Assembly: GCF_003732275.1 (NCBI RefSeq)
Contig: NZ_MOBM01000004.1
Span: 62,001 to 126,000, forward strand
Reading direction: 5' to 3'
DNA length: 64,000 nt
Origin: Pseudomonas frederiksbergensis
GTDB taxonomy: Bacteria; Pseudomonadota; Gammaproteobacteria; Pseudomonadales; Pseudomonadaceae
The position numbers and the translations under genes were made by a program. The notes under the pieces were generated by a model, which did not search any database, had not been told where the DNA came from, and worked only from the letters and a program-made list of their open reading frames with translations. Each line of letters begins with the position of its first letter. Positions within the stretch are counted from its first letter, which is position 1. Below are positions 37,230-45,825 of this stretch, piece after piece.

Positions 37230-39575
37230 GTGCGACACGAAGTCGCTTACAGAAGTTGTTCTCCCTGGAGGGAACCACCCGTGTCACCGGGTGAATCTAG
37301 AAGGCTGAATCAAGAGCGCTTTCGACAATGTGACGAGGCACCGCAAGGTGTGGGGTACTAATCGTGAGAGGCGTACTCTTCTGGCAGCCATGGCCGGACA
37401 AGGGCTAGATAGTCGGTATGGTGAACACATGTGAACCTGCGTAAAGATCGTTAAATTGAACGAGCGGAAATGGCTTATACGCTCGAACCAAAAGGTAGCG
37501 GAGGTGGGAACAGCGTTTTTCTGCACGCGCGTTCGTGACCCACATGCCTCCCGGTCGATAGCAGGCACCTAACCCGACGTACTTCAGTAAGCGGAACGTG
37601 GAAATCCCGTATCGCTCCCCTCGGGGACAGCCATTTGCAAAAACGGCCCATGGCGGTGCGGGCGAAGGAACGAGGAAAAAGCGAACGCCAGCCTGTAACG
37701 GGTTGGATAGGAGTTGAAACATCACTTCACGCGAAAGCGGGCAGACGTCCTCATGGTCTCTCTTCACGAGAGAGTAGGTAGAACCCTTTCAACGGAAGGA
37801 GAGCAAATGAACGCAGCGACATTGGCGTGTGCACCTTCCGGCACGTCGTGGGACGGCATCAATTGGGCCGACGCTCAACGTCGAGTAAGAGGGCTGCAAA
37901 CACGTATTGTGAAGGCAGTACAAGACGGCAGGCATAACAAGGCGAAAGCCCTGCAATGGCTGCTGACTCACTCGTTTAGCGGCAAAGCTTTAGCCGTGAA
38001 ACGGGTGTCTGAAAACAAAGGCAAGAATACCCCCGGTGTGGACAAGGTGACTTGGAATACACCGTGGGCCAAGATCGGTGCGATAGCGTCATTGAAGCGG
38101 CGAGGCTACTCGCCGCTTCCGCTTCGGAGAGTGCTTATTCCGAAGAAAAACGGCAAGACGAGACCTCTCGGAATTCCCGCGATGAAATGCCGGGCCATGC
38201 AGGCGCTCCATTTGCTGGCTCTGGAACCGATAGCGGAAACCACCGCCGATCCGAACTCTTATGGGTTTAGGCCGGAACGCTCAACTGCGGATGCCGCCGC
38301 ACAGTGCTTTGGTGTGCTGTCACGAAAAGCAAACGCGGAGTGGGTGTTAGAGGGCGACATTCAAGGCTGTTTCGACAATATCAGCCATGACTGGTTGATC
38401 GCCCACATCCCTATGGATAAGGCGATTTTGCAGAAATGGCTCAAGGCCGGTTACGTCTACCAGAATGAACTATTCTCCAGCCACGCCGGAACCCCGCAGG
38501 GAGGCATCATATCCCCAGTGTTGGCGAACATGGCGTTGGACGGGTTGGAAGCGATGCTGGCGAAGAGGTTTCCCAATGCAAAGTGGACAGCCCGAAAAAT
38601 GCAGATGGTGCGTTATGCAGATGACTTCATCATCACTGGCTGTTCGAAAGAGTGGCTGGATAATGAAGTCAGGCCCGCGGTGGTCGAGTTTCTGGCAGAG
38701 CGTGGACTTGTCCTCTCTCCGGAAAAAACCAAAATAACGCACATAGGGGACGGGTTCGACTTCCTCGGATGGAACTTGCGCAAGTACAATGGCAAGCTCC
38801 TGATCAAGCCATCAAAAGCAAACATCAGGGCTCACCTTGCCAAGCTCCGGGAAGTGATCAAGACCAACAAGTCGATTAAACAGGTCAATTTGATTGGGCT
38901 GCTCAACCCGATTTTACGGGGGTGGGCGAACTATCATAGCCACGTGGTCGCCAAGAAAGTCTTCAATCAGGTAGACAGCGAAGTCTGGATAATGCTCTGG
39001 CGCTGGGCGGTGAGACGGCATCCGCGCAAAGGAACCCGGTGGATCAAGGACAGGTATTTCAAAGTCCGAGGATCGCGCCGGTGGGTGTTCTCCACCGTTG
39101 AAAAATACGCAGACGGTAAGGCAAGGGAATACACCTTACTGAAGGAATCGGACACGCCGATAGTGCGGCACATCAAGATCAAGGCTGCTGCCAACTCGCA
39201 TGACCCCAATTGGGATGGGTATTTCGAGTTCCGATGGGGCAAGAAAATGCTCAAATCAACGAAGGGACGAGCGAAGCTGTATCGCGTCTGGCGACAGCAA
39301 GGCGGCCTATGTTCTGTCTGTCAGAAACCCGTTACCAAAGATACGCCGTGGCATAGTCGCCACATCGTAAAGTTGGCCGACGGAGGAACGGACGCCGCAG
39401 TCAATCTTGAGATCTACCATCTGCGTTGCCCCAGAGATCAGCAGTACGCCAATGTCAAAGAGGTATAGCCGGGTACTTAACAGTGCCTTTGTAGAGGCTT
39501 GAGCCGTGTGCTGGGAAACTCGCATGCACGGTTCTTAGGGGGTTGGACGCGGGTAACCGCGTCTGACTACCCGAC
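37230..39575 (+). mobile_element. Group II intron inside tnpC
   Basis: The 5' boundary starts GTGCGACA, the group II consensus, directly after GGCGGAG of exon 1. The 3' end is ...CTACCCGAC, ending in AC, preceded by a domain V-like hairpin near 39500-39535 (GAGCCGTGTGCTGGGAAACT). Both borders agree with the tnpC reading frame. Length is 2346 bp with one open reading frame in domain IV. It lies in the sense direction of tnpC, so RNA splicing could restore the transposase mRNA. Confidence 0.92.
37807..39468 (+). CDS. ltrA: Group II intron reverse transcriptase/maturase with HNH domain
   Basis: 553 residues. The reverse-transcriptase core has RPLGIPAMKCRAMQALHLLAL, SYGFRPERSTADA, EGDIQGCFDNI, GTPQGGIISPVLANM and the catalytic YADDFIITG. 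A maturase X region follows (LLNPILRGWANYHSHVV). The C-terminal end has an HNH endonuclease: CSVCQKPV, HSRHIVKLADGG, LEIYHLRCPRDQ. GGAAGGAG precedes the ATG. It should promote splicing and target-primed insertion of the intron. Confidence 0.95.
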   Translation: MNAATLACAPSGTSWDGINWADAQRRVRGLQTRIVKAVQDGRHNKAKALQWLLTHSFSGKALAVKRVSENKGKNTPGVDKVTWNTPWAKIGAIASLKRRGYSPLPLRRVLIPKKNGKTRPLGIPAMKCRAMQALHLLALEPIAETTADPNSYGFRPERSTADAAAQCFGVLSRKANAEWVLEGDIQGCFDNISHDWLIAHIPMDKAILQKWLKAGYVYQNELFSSHAGTPQGGIISPVLANMALDGLEAMLAKRFPNAKWTARKMQMVRYADDFIITGCSKEWLDNEVRPAVVEFLAERGLVLSPEKTKITHIGDGFDFLGWNLRKYNGKLLIKPSKANIRAHLAKLREVIKTNKSIKQVNLIGLLNPILRGWANYHSHVVAKKVFNQVDSEVWIMLWRWAVRRHPRKGTRWIKDRYFKVRGSRRWVFSTVEKYADGKAREYTLLKESDTPIVRHIKIKAAANSHDPNWDGYFEFRWGKKMLKSTKGRAKLYRVWRQQGGLCSVCQKPVTKDTPWHSRHIVKLADGGTDAAVNLEIYHLRCPRDQQYANVKEV

Positions 39576-39825
39576 AACCAGATCCGGCCGTGGGCTCTTG
39601 GACGCAAGAACTGGCTCTTCGCAGGGTCGTTACGCAGCGGAAAACGGGCAGCGGCGATCATGAGTTTGATCCAGTCTGCGCGGTTGAATGGGCATGATCC
39701 GTATGCTTATTTGAAGGATGTTCTCGCGCGGCTGCCGACGCAGCGGGCGAGTGAAATCGACCAGTTGCTGCCGCATAACTGGCAGCCACCTAAACTGGGT
39801 TAACTCACTAACCTAAGGACATAGA

Positions 39826-40332
39826 ATGCTCATTGTCTTCAGCGGCCTTCCAGGTACCGGAAAAACGACTATCGCAAGTGACCTTGCCACCAGAACAAGT
39901 GCCGTGTATCTGCGGATCGATACGATTGAGCAGGCTATTCGAGACTCCAGTGCTCTTGCACAAGACGTAGGGCGGAGCGGTTACATGGTCGCCAATGAGC
40001 TTGCTCTGAGCAATCTTCGTTTTGGCAGCACGGTCATAGTTGACTGTGTTAACCCAGTAATCGAAAGCCGAAAGGCGTGGAGCGATATCGCCGCACGCTC
40101 TGGTGCTCCATTAGTGAACATCCAAGTGATCTGCTCTGATAAACATGAACACCAGCGCCGGGTAGAAACCAGAAAAATTGATATTCCTGGGCTGACTCCA
40201 CCAACCTGGCAATCTGTACTGGATCACGAATATGAGGCGTGGGAAAGCGCTCCGTTTAATATAGACACAGCCCTGACGTCACCGGCGCAGGCGGTGGCGA
40301 TGATCACCGAACGATTTTTATCCAAGGAGTAG
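39826..40332 (+). CDS. Passenger P-loop kinase-like protein inside the IS66 element
   Basis: 168 residues. Walker A is FSGLPGTGKTTIASDL (about residues 5-13), then YLRIDTIEQAIR, VIVDCVNPVIESRKAW and an Arg-rich lid (HQRRVETRKIDIPG), like small AAA_33 / gluconate- or nucleotide-kinase relatives. AAGGAC precedes the ATG, 22 bp after the tnpC stop. It lies within the target duplications of the element, so it moves with it. Function unknown; a resistance-type phosphotransferase would be possible. Confidence 0.85.
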   Translation: MLIVFSGLPGTGKTTIASDLATRTSAVYLRIDTIEQAIRDSSALAQDVGRSGYMVANELALSNLRFGSTVIVDCVNPVIESRKAWSDIAARSGAPLVNIQVICSDKHEHQRRVETRKIDIPGLTPPTWQSVLDHEYEAWESAPFNIDTALTSPAQAVAMITERFLSKE

Positions 40333-40388
40333 CGCCAGCTAAAAGCCCAAGGTCGCAAGGTGTGATTAGCAGACGCTTACTTCACTAC

Positions 40389-40749
40389 TTATATTTAGTG
40401 GCCCTCCCGTGGTCGCTAAACGCCCTTGAAGTTTCTTGGTTATCAGGAAATGTGCGTTATGCCTGCTGCAATTACTTTGCCTCGTGCAAAGCCTTTGTCT
40501 GTGTCTCTTCCCCTCTAGCCCCTGTTGTCGATTGGTCTGTTTGCGATAAGCCCGATGTACTTGGCATTGGTCGAAGCCAGCAAAACCGAAAATTCAACCC
40601 TAATCCTAGGGACTGCAACGTTCAGGGCACAGGCACCGGCCCCTTTCCCATCCTGGCCACTGATGGGAGTCCGCTGGAAGGTGTTTGAAGGCTGTGGAAT
40701 GAGACTGATATTCGCAACAAAAGACCTGTCGTAGCAGGTCGATCTTTCG
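40389..40749 (+). other. Gap right of the IS66 element
   Basis: Frames exist on the plus strand but none shows a domain, a good ribosome binding site or protein-like composition throughout. The DNA directly continues the sequence that was split by the IS66 insertion at 35054. Confidence 0.35.
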
Positions 40750-41046
40750 AAGGTTTTCCGCTGTTGGTTGGCTCAGATGGCTGGCCTGTTGAGCACGTGC
40801 AATCCTTCCTCAGGCATATTCTCGTGGAGTCCGGTGAGGCACGAAGCGAACTGACTTGGGAAGCCTACGGACGTCGTCTGTACGACTACTTCGCCTTCTT
40901 GGAAGCCAATGGCCTGGGATGAAGAGAGCCCTGCTAACGGTCTGAGCGTCCTATCTCGTTACCGGGACGTGGTCTCAAGGCGAGCTGGGGCTCGATCCTG
41001 GCACGGCGAACAAGCGGTTGAATCTGATCGTTAGCTTCTACCAATG
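40750..41046 (+). pseudogene. N-terminal fragment of a tyrosine recombinase
   Basis: Reads PLLVGSDGWPVEHVQSFLRH, ILVESGEARSELTWEAYGRR, LYDYFAFLEANGLG and then a TGA. After a frameshift it continues WDEESPANGLSVLSRYRD and after a second one QGELGLDPGTANKRLNLIVS. This is the SAM-like core-binding domain of an integrase; the catalytic domain is missing. Confidence 0.72.
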
Positions 41047-41069
41047 GGTTAGCCGCGCGCCAGGGAATG

Positions 41070-42347
41070 CTAGTGCTTCGGAGCGCGGGCATACCAACCG
41101 TAGATTGCGATGCCGGCATAACAGGTCGCTGGCACGCTCAATGCCATCGCGAGCGTCGAGAGGTCGGCCGCATACCCTGTCAATGGCGGAATAAATGCCC
41201 CGCCAACAATGGCGCAACAGAACAGGCCCGAACCTTCCGCCGCGCGATGACCGAGCCCTGCGGTCGCAAGGGTAAAGATCGTCGGAAACATGATGGAGTT
41301 GAACAGCCCGACGGCCAGCAGCGACCATCCGGCAACAACGCCTTGTGTGGTGGCAGAGATCGCCAACAGCACAATGACTGCCGTGGCGGCAAAGGCCAGC
41401 AGTTTCCCGGGCGCGAAAGTGCGCATCAGCGCCGAGCCGATAAAGCGGCCAACCAGGGCGCCACCCCAATAGAAGGCTACATGCTTGCCTGCGGCTTCGG
41501 CGGGAAGGGCCAGGGTTGTCGGCAGCATGAGGTAGTCGGTGATGAGGCTGCCAATCGTGACTTCGGCGCCGACATAGAGAAATATGCAAACGGTGCCGAG
41601 TGCAAAGCGCGGCTGCTTTAGAAGGTCGAGCGCAGCAAATGGATTGAGACGTTCAGGTCTTGTTGACGGTTGCAGCTCATTTCTTTTAAGCCAGACGATC
41701 AAGGCGACGATGCAGATGAAGAGCGTAATGCTTGCATAGGTGTTGCTGATCACGCTGGCTTCCTGCGACAGGAAGGACGTCAGTTCTGCTGGCGACAATG
41801 CGGAGGTATCTACCGCATTGAGGGAGCCCAGGATCAGTATGGCACCCAGGTAGGGTGCGACCGTGGTTCCCAGCGAATTGAACGCATGGCCGAGGGTGAG
41901 GCGGCTAGGGGCCATTGCGGCGGTTCCGAGTAGTGAAAGCAGCGGGTTCGCAACGACCTGAACGGTTGTCACGCCAATCGCAAGCACAAAGAGGGCGCCG
42001 AGGAAGGCTGGAAACAATGCGGACTGGGTGGCAGGAATGAAGAGCAGGCATCCACCAGCCATCATCAGCAACCCGAGGACGGCCGCTCTCATGTAGCCGA
42101 TTCGCGAAATGAGCAGGCCTGCGGGTATGGCGAAAATGAAATAGGCAAAAAAGAATGACGACTGCACAAGCATGGCCTCGGTATAGCTGAGGCTGAAGAG
42201 GTGCTTGAGTTTTGGCACCAGGACATCGTTAAGACTGGTGATGCTGCCGAGGATGAAAAACAGCGCGAACACGTAGGTGCTCATCCGTTGGGTGTGGGGT
42301 GTTGCCAAACTGTTGGTGACAGTCGCGCTAGCACTAGCGTTCGTCAT
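41070..42347 (-). CDS. Sugar MFS transporter (FucP/GluP-like)
   Basis: 425 residues with 12 predicted helices of the fucose/glucose-galactose proton symporter branch: LFFILGSITSLNDVLVPKLK (the conserved Asn-Asp in helix 1), SYTEAMLVQSSFFFAYFIFA, IPAGLLISRIGYM and VVANPLLSLLG. AGGAAG lies before the ATG at 42347, preferred to 42383. It has no catabolic partner nearby, so the sugar cannot be named. Confidence 0.87.
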   Translation of the reverse strand: MTNASASATVTNSLATPHTQRMSTYVFALFFILGSITSLNDVLVPKLKHLFSLSYTEAMLVQSSFFFAYFIFAIPAGLLISRIGYMRAAVLGLLMMAGGCLLFIPATQSALFPAFLGALFVLAIGVTTVQVVANPLLSLLGTAAMAPSRLTLGHAFNSLGTTVAPYLGAILILGSLNAVDTSALSPAELTSFLSQEASVISNTYASITLFICIVALIVWLKRNELQPSTRPERLNPFAALDLLKQPRFALGTVCIFLYVGAEVTIGSLITDYLMLPTTLALPAEAAGKHVAFYWGGALVGRFIGSALMRTFAPGKLLAFAATAVIVLLAISATTQGVVAGWSLLAVGLFNSIMFPTIFTLATAGLGHRAAEGSGLFCCAIVGGAFIPPLTGYAADLSTLAMALSVPATCYAGIAIYGWYARAPKH

Positions 42348-42610
42348 CACGGGCTTCCTCTTTCTTGTGATTGTTACTTTCAAGGAAAACTCTATCGAGT
42401 CTCAGGCACCTTGATAGTGAGACAGCGCTATCTTTGTGCGGTGAAGTACTCGCCAAAGGAGGGTGCGCTGCCATCTGATTTTTTGTCTGTAGCCGTTACC
42501 GCTCACCCAAAGTCCGGGGCAAGTCGTTAGAGGGCGCTACCTTAGTGCCTGACTTTTCGTTTGGCAAGCCGCTGGATCTCTTGGGGGTTATGCCGAGATA
42601 AGGGGTAAAT

Positions 42611-42841
42611 TCGCTCATTTGGGCTGCAGCGGGGCCGTGGGCACTTGGACGCTCGAATTGGTTGTTCGCCGGGTCGCTACGCCGCGGTAAGCGGGCAGCT
42701 GCGATCATGAGCTTGATTCAGTCAGCCCGCCTGAATGGGCATGATCCTTATGCGTATCTCAAAGATGTGCTGACGCGCCTGCCGACGCAGCGAGCGAGTG
42801 AGATCGATCAACTGCTGCCACAGCATTTGGTCTCGGCCTGA
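42611..42841 (+). mobile_element. IS66 tnpC 3'-end fragment E
   Basis: Reads GPWALGRSNWLFAGSLRRGK, IMSLIQSARLNGHDPYAYLK and DVLTRLPTQRASEIDQLLPQ to the stop at 42839-42841. It is intact in frame over about 75 codons, more than the other fragments. It precedes the DUF3224 gene, which is closed by an IS66 right-end sequence. Confidence 0.85.
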
Positions 42842-42910
42842 CGTTCTCAACGTGAGGGTGCTCTTGCATTAGAATGACCGCTCATCTCATATGGAACAGG
42901 ACTTATCCGA

Positions 42911-43318
42911 ATGGAAGCGCGAGCCACTTTTTCCTCCAAGAATTTCAAACCAACTGACCTGACTCTCACGCCCGAAATTACAACAGGCTTACCAGTGTCG
43001 ATCAGCTCCATGGAAAAGTCCTATACAGGAGCTATCGATGGTATTTCTTCAACAGCCTTTACTGCGGCGTTCGACCAAGCGTCAAGAAGGGGCAGCTACA
43101 TCGCGATGGAGAGCTTCAAGGGTACGGTGAATGGGGTAGAGGGTTCCTTTAACTTCATTCATTCCGCCTCCACGACCGGAATTGATCGGGCAGATGAGTT
43201 TTTCTGCATAGTTGGAGGCAGTGGTACGGATGGTTTGAAAGGGATATCAGGGTCAGGAGGGATCACAATTGACATCGATGGAACGCACCATATTTGGTTG
43301 AATTACCACCTCGAATAA
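42911..43318 (+). CDS. DUF3224 family protein
   Basis: 135 residues resembling the DUF3224 beta-barrel family: KSYTGAIDGISSTAFTAAFD, GSYIAMESFKGTVNGVEGSF, FIHSASTT and a C-terminal TIDIDGTHHIWLNYHL. No catalytic residues are known to me. It stands between tnpC fragment E and an IS66 right-end sequence, the same layout as the passenger kinase of the complete element. Confidence 0.8.
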   Translation: MEARATFSSKNFKPTDLTLTPEITTGLPVSISSMEKSYTGAIDGISSTAFTAAFDQASRRGSYIAMESFKGTVNGVEGSFNFIHSASTTGIDRADEFFCIVGGSGTDGLKGISGSGGITIDIDGTHHIWLNYHLE

Positions 43319-43385
43319 TTTAACAAGCCGTAAAGGGCACCGCCCCTGACGCATCAGGGAGGTGTCTTCGCTAGGTGCTTACCGT

Positions 43386-43404
43386 GGCTTTGCCGAACGC
43401 TTAC
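43386..43404. repeat. IS66-type right terminal repeat
   Basis: GGCTTTGCCGAACGCTTAC, differing by two bases from the copy at 35000-35018. It ends the unit of tnpC fragment E plus DUF3224. The eight bases after it (GTTGGCTA) have no visible partner, as the left end of this element is lost. Confidence 0.6.
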
Positions 43405-43568
43405 GTTGGCTAGAGATTTTTCCTGGCTTCTCGATTCGGAGCCGCGGCGCGTCGAAATCAGTTCAAGCCTGGGCAGACAGCTCACGCAGTGCTCGCCCTG
43501 ATAACCACCCCGGATTGGCCGAGTGCTCCCCCGGGGGTATTGTGTCAGGCTATGCCGTTTTCACCCGT

Positions 43569-43595
43569 AGCTCCTAGTTTCGCTAGGGGCTTTTT
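43569..43595 (+). terminator. Intrinsic terminator
   Basis: AGCTCCTAG pairs with CTAGGGGCT (one G-U) around loop TTTCG, followed by TTTTT. No gene ends directly before it within 200 bp, so the gene it served has been lost or replaced; it lies 25 bp before the next pseudogene. Confidence 0.75.
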
Positions 43596-43619
43596 CATGC
43601 TCAGGACGAGTCATTCAAG

Positions 43620-44082
43620 ATGTTGATGAAGCTGGCGCCGAAGAAGCGGCGCAACCCGCGTAATTTCTATCTGGGTATCGCTGCTACTGATTGCCGGGAT
43701 TGGACGCTATTTCGCGCTCAAAGCCGAGCAGGAGAAGGTGGCCCAACAGGCGCTGCTGGTCGAGCACCTCGCCCAGTTGGACGCGACCCTGCCAAAGCAA
43801 CTGGATGCAATTACCATCCTTGAGTACGTCGGTTTGACGTACGGTGACACGATCTTCTACCGCTACAGGATCGACTTAGCAGCGAGCAGCCTCTCCGAGG
43901 AACGCAAGGCCAGCATGGAGGCGAGAATACGCCGTGATCTGGAGCAACTGGCCTGCAAGGAACCGCAGTTGCTGGCGATGATGCGCAGGTTCAAGTTTCA
44001 CCAGGAGCATTACTACCTGGCCAGGAACAGCACACTCTTTTCCATTGAGCTTCACCCTGAACAGTTGAGCTGCCCAGGATGA
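43620..44082 (+). pseudogene. Membrane-anchored hypothetical protein with +1 frameshift
   Basis: The start (MLMKLAPKKRRNPRNFYLGI) continues, after an extra base near 43680, as LLIAGIGRYFALKAEQEKVA, QQALLVEHLAQLDATLPKQL and so on to HPEQLSCPG. Joined, it is a 153-154-residue protein with a basic N-terminus, one membrane helix and a soluble, mostly helical domain. Family not recognised. Without the frameshift it would look functional, so a sequencing error is possible. Confidence 0.6.
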
Positions 44083-44179
44083 TGCCGATAAGGTGGGCGC
44101 CGTCGCTCGTTCATCGCTTCAGGCCATTCCCTAGACCGCAAGCGTCCAGCCAATCCGTCTTGCATGACTAGGCCGGCAT

Positions 44180-44278
44180 CCACTTATGCGGCAGCAGTTG
44201 ATCAATCTCACACGCCTGCCGACGCAGCGGGCAAGCGAGATTACCGAACTGCTGCCGCATAACTGGATTCCCGCCTGA
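44180..44278. mobile_element. Two IS66 tnpC ends joined head to head (fragment F)
   Basis: 44180-44215 is the reverse complement of the last about 12 codons of tnpC (ending LLPHKW). From the core CTGCCGACGCAG (44216-44227) on, the plus strand reads the same tnpC end (LPTQRASEITELLPHNW) to a stop at 44276. So two tails in opposite orientation share one core, giving an imperfect 99-bp palindrome. Confidence 0.75.
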
Positions 44279-44335
44279 TAACGTAAGCTGGGATGTACGG
44301 ATGCTCACGTTGAAACTCCACATGGAAGACTTGGA

Positions 44336-44701
44336 ATGACTCGAATTATTGAAATCCTGATGTACACCTTAAAGCCAGGATCGGGATTGGATTTTCATCG
44401 AATAATGCAAAATGTAAGTGTTCCGCTTCACATAGAAGCTGGCATAGATGTCGTTTCTTATGGCGGCTCATTACATGATTGTGACAGCTATCACCTGATT
44501 CGCTCTTATGAAAGCGAGAGCCATCGCCTAGCCGCTCAAGATATTTTTTACGCAAGCGATGCCTGGAAACAGGGCCCCCGAGCAGACATTATCAGTCGGA
44601 TTGAAGTCAGTACGACGACAGTTATGGCGCTCACTCAAGACGTAATTGATGCAATCAGAGCTTCCATAGATTTATCGAAAGCCGATGCTCAATCAGCGTA
44701 G
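44336..44701 (+). CDS. NIPSNAP/ABM-like small protein
   Basis: 121 residues. The start (TRIIEILMYTLKPGSGLDFH) and the middle (YHLIRSYESESHRLAAQDIF, SDAWKQGPR) fit the dimeric alpha-beta barrel family that includes NIPSNAP and antibiotic monooxygenase-like proteins. GGAAG precedes the ATG. It lies between tnpC fragment F and the left end of a second IS66 copy. Confidence 0.75.
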   Translation: MTRIIEILMYTLKPGSGLDFHRIMQNVSVPLHIEAGIDVVSYGGSLHDCDSYHLIRSYESESHRLAAQDIFYASDAWKQGPRADIISRIEVSTTTVMALTQDVIDAIRASIDLSKADAQSA

Positions 44702-44859
44702 CCATCGGCAAAGACAGGCCCCGTAGTCTTAAACGCGGGGATCAGGAAGGTGTGTTGTATCCGTCCGGCCAAGTCATCTACCCAGCCCCGCAAGGCCAGG
44801 ACATGGTGTGCACTTAAATTTAAGTGGGTACCAGTTCTAGCTTTTTAAGCGGGTATTTC

Positions 44860-45192
44860 ATGCAGCCACAATGCCGTTCCTACTCCAGGTCCTTCAAAGC
44901 CCAGGTCATTCAAGAGTGTGCCCAACCCGGAGCTTCGATTGCCAGCATCGCGCTCAGCCATAGCCTCAACGCTAACCTCGTCCACAAATGGATTCGGGTG
45001 CAAGCGCAGAGAAGTACGGCGCTGCAACCTGCATTCATTCCGTTACCCATGCAGCTGGCCGTAGCAAATTCGCACGCAGCCTCATCGAATATCTGCGTTG
45101 AAATCCAGCACCCGCGCGGCACCGTCAAAGTGAACTGGCCAACCGAATGTGCTGCTTCCTGCGCGACCTTTCTTCGAGACCTGCTGCGATGA
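44860..45192 (+). CDS. tnpA: IS66 accessory protein TnpA, second copy
   Basis: 110 residues, nearly identical to the product of 35174-35506 (for example QCRSYSRSF for QRRSYSKSF and AVANSHAASS for AGANSQAASS). The helix-turn-helix is intact. It is part of a truncated element, so it could only act in trans. Confidence 0.9.
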   Translation: MQPQCRSYSRSFKAQVIQECAQPGASIASIALSHSLNANLVHKWIRVQAQRSTALQPAFIPLPMQLAVANSHAASSNICVEIQHPRGTVKVNWPTECAASCATFLRDLLR

Positions 45193-45386
45193 TCCGCATC
45201 GACTCCATCTGGCTCGCCACCGAGCCGATGGACATGCGAGCTGGCACCGAGACTGCGTTGGCCAGAGTGATCGCGGTGTTCGGTGCGGCGAAGCCGCACT
45301 GTGCTTATCTGTTCGCCAACCGCCGTGCCACTCGTATGAAAGTTCTGGTGCATGACGGCTTCGGCATCTGGCTGGGTGCTAGGCAA
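45189..45386 (+). pseudogene. tnpB: IS66 tnpB, truncated
   Basis: The first about 66 residues of TnpB are present (MIRIDSIWLATEPMDMRAGT to VLVHDGFGIWL), then foreign sequence follows to a stop at 45432-45434. The HWP part is lost. Confidence 0.85.
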
Positions 45387-45455
45387 GGACTTAGCCAGTG
45401 TAGTCGCTGCCAACCGACCCAGACTGGCGCTTAGGCAGTCTTTGGAGTCCGCGTG

Positions 45456-45815
45456 TTAAACGTAGTGTGTGCCTGCAGGGTGAAGCTGGATTGCAATCTT
45501 CCCAAAGTTGCCAGCTTCTACGGGCAGGCCCAAAACGTACTCGGTACAGTCGCCACGAAAGTTCTCAAAGGAATCCGAAAGTTGCGGGCTGTCACTTAGG
45601 AAATTCTCGTGCGGTGCGATTCCGACTCGTAGTACATACAGCGTGGTGTATGCGCTAGGATCAGTCGAGTTGGTGATCGCTTCAATACTTTGGATGTCCG
45701 CGGCTGCCTTATTTGCCCAATGCCATGGCTCCCGATTGTTCCAGTCAGGCAGACCACCGTTGGTCACTACTTGCTTAATGCGAACAGCATCACGAGCACC
45801 CGGAAGGATCAAGTG
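45456..45815 (-). pseudogene. C-terminal fragment of an unrecognised protein
   Basis: Protein-like minus-strand frame (AVRIKQVVTNGGLPDWNNRE, PWHWANKAAADIQSIEAITN, STDPSAYTTLYVLRVGI to HPAGTHYV). Upstream the frame runs into the 3' end of the LysR gene without a credible start. So it is probably the 3' piece of a gene cut by the adjacent rearrangement. Function unknown. Confidence 0.4.
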
Positions 45816-45825
45816 ACGCCACCGC

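Larger units (their letters stand above)
35900..39803 (+). pseudogene. tnpC: IS66 transposase TnpC, intron-split, with frameshift at start
   Basis: DDE transposase in two exons: 35900-37229 and 39576-39803. Removing the intron restores the frame exactly: PIDNNWAE joined to NQIRPWALGRKNW, ending LLPHNWQPPKLG. Domains: coiled-coil arm, Cys-rich zinc motif (CQCGC, CDDC), transposase core with HADETPVQM and CDDFGGYK. The ATG at 35900 is followed by a run of seven C; six would give MTSPPNLDHLTPEQLRALAAQ in frame with the rest, while seven lead to a stop after 12 codons. Either a mutation or slippage on the C-run is involved; a start at 35964 would also be possible. Confidence 0.85.
35055..40380 (+). 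mobile_element. Complete IS66-family element with group II intron and passenger kinase
   Basis: The borders are set by an 8-bp direct repeat TTCACTAC at 35047-35054 and 40381-40388, the duplication size expected for IS66. The left end reads GTATCCGTCCGGCC and the right end AGACGCTTAC, partial inverted repeats. In order it holds tnpA, tnpB, tnpC split by a group II intron (37230-39575), and a P-loop kinase gene between tnpC and the right end. Total length is 5326 bp, against about 2.5 kb for a plain IS66. The intact duplication suggests recent insertion. Confidence 0.9.
44757..45386 (+). mobile_element. Truncated second IS66 copy (left end, tnpA, partial tnpB)
   Basis: From the left end GTATCCGTCCGGCC the sequence follows the complete element almost base for base through tnpA into tnpB, then breaks off at about 45386 after GFGIWL. 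tnpC and the right end are absent. The bases next to the left end (GGTGTGTT) show no matching right duplication. Confidence 0.88.
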
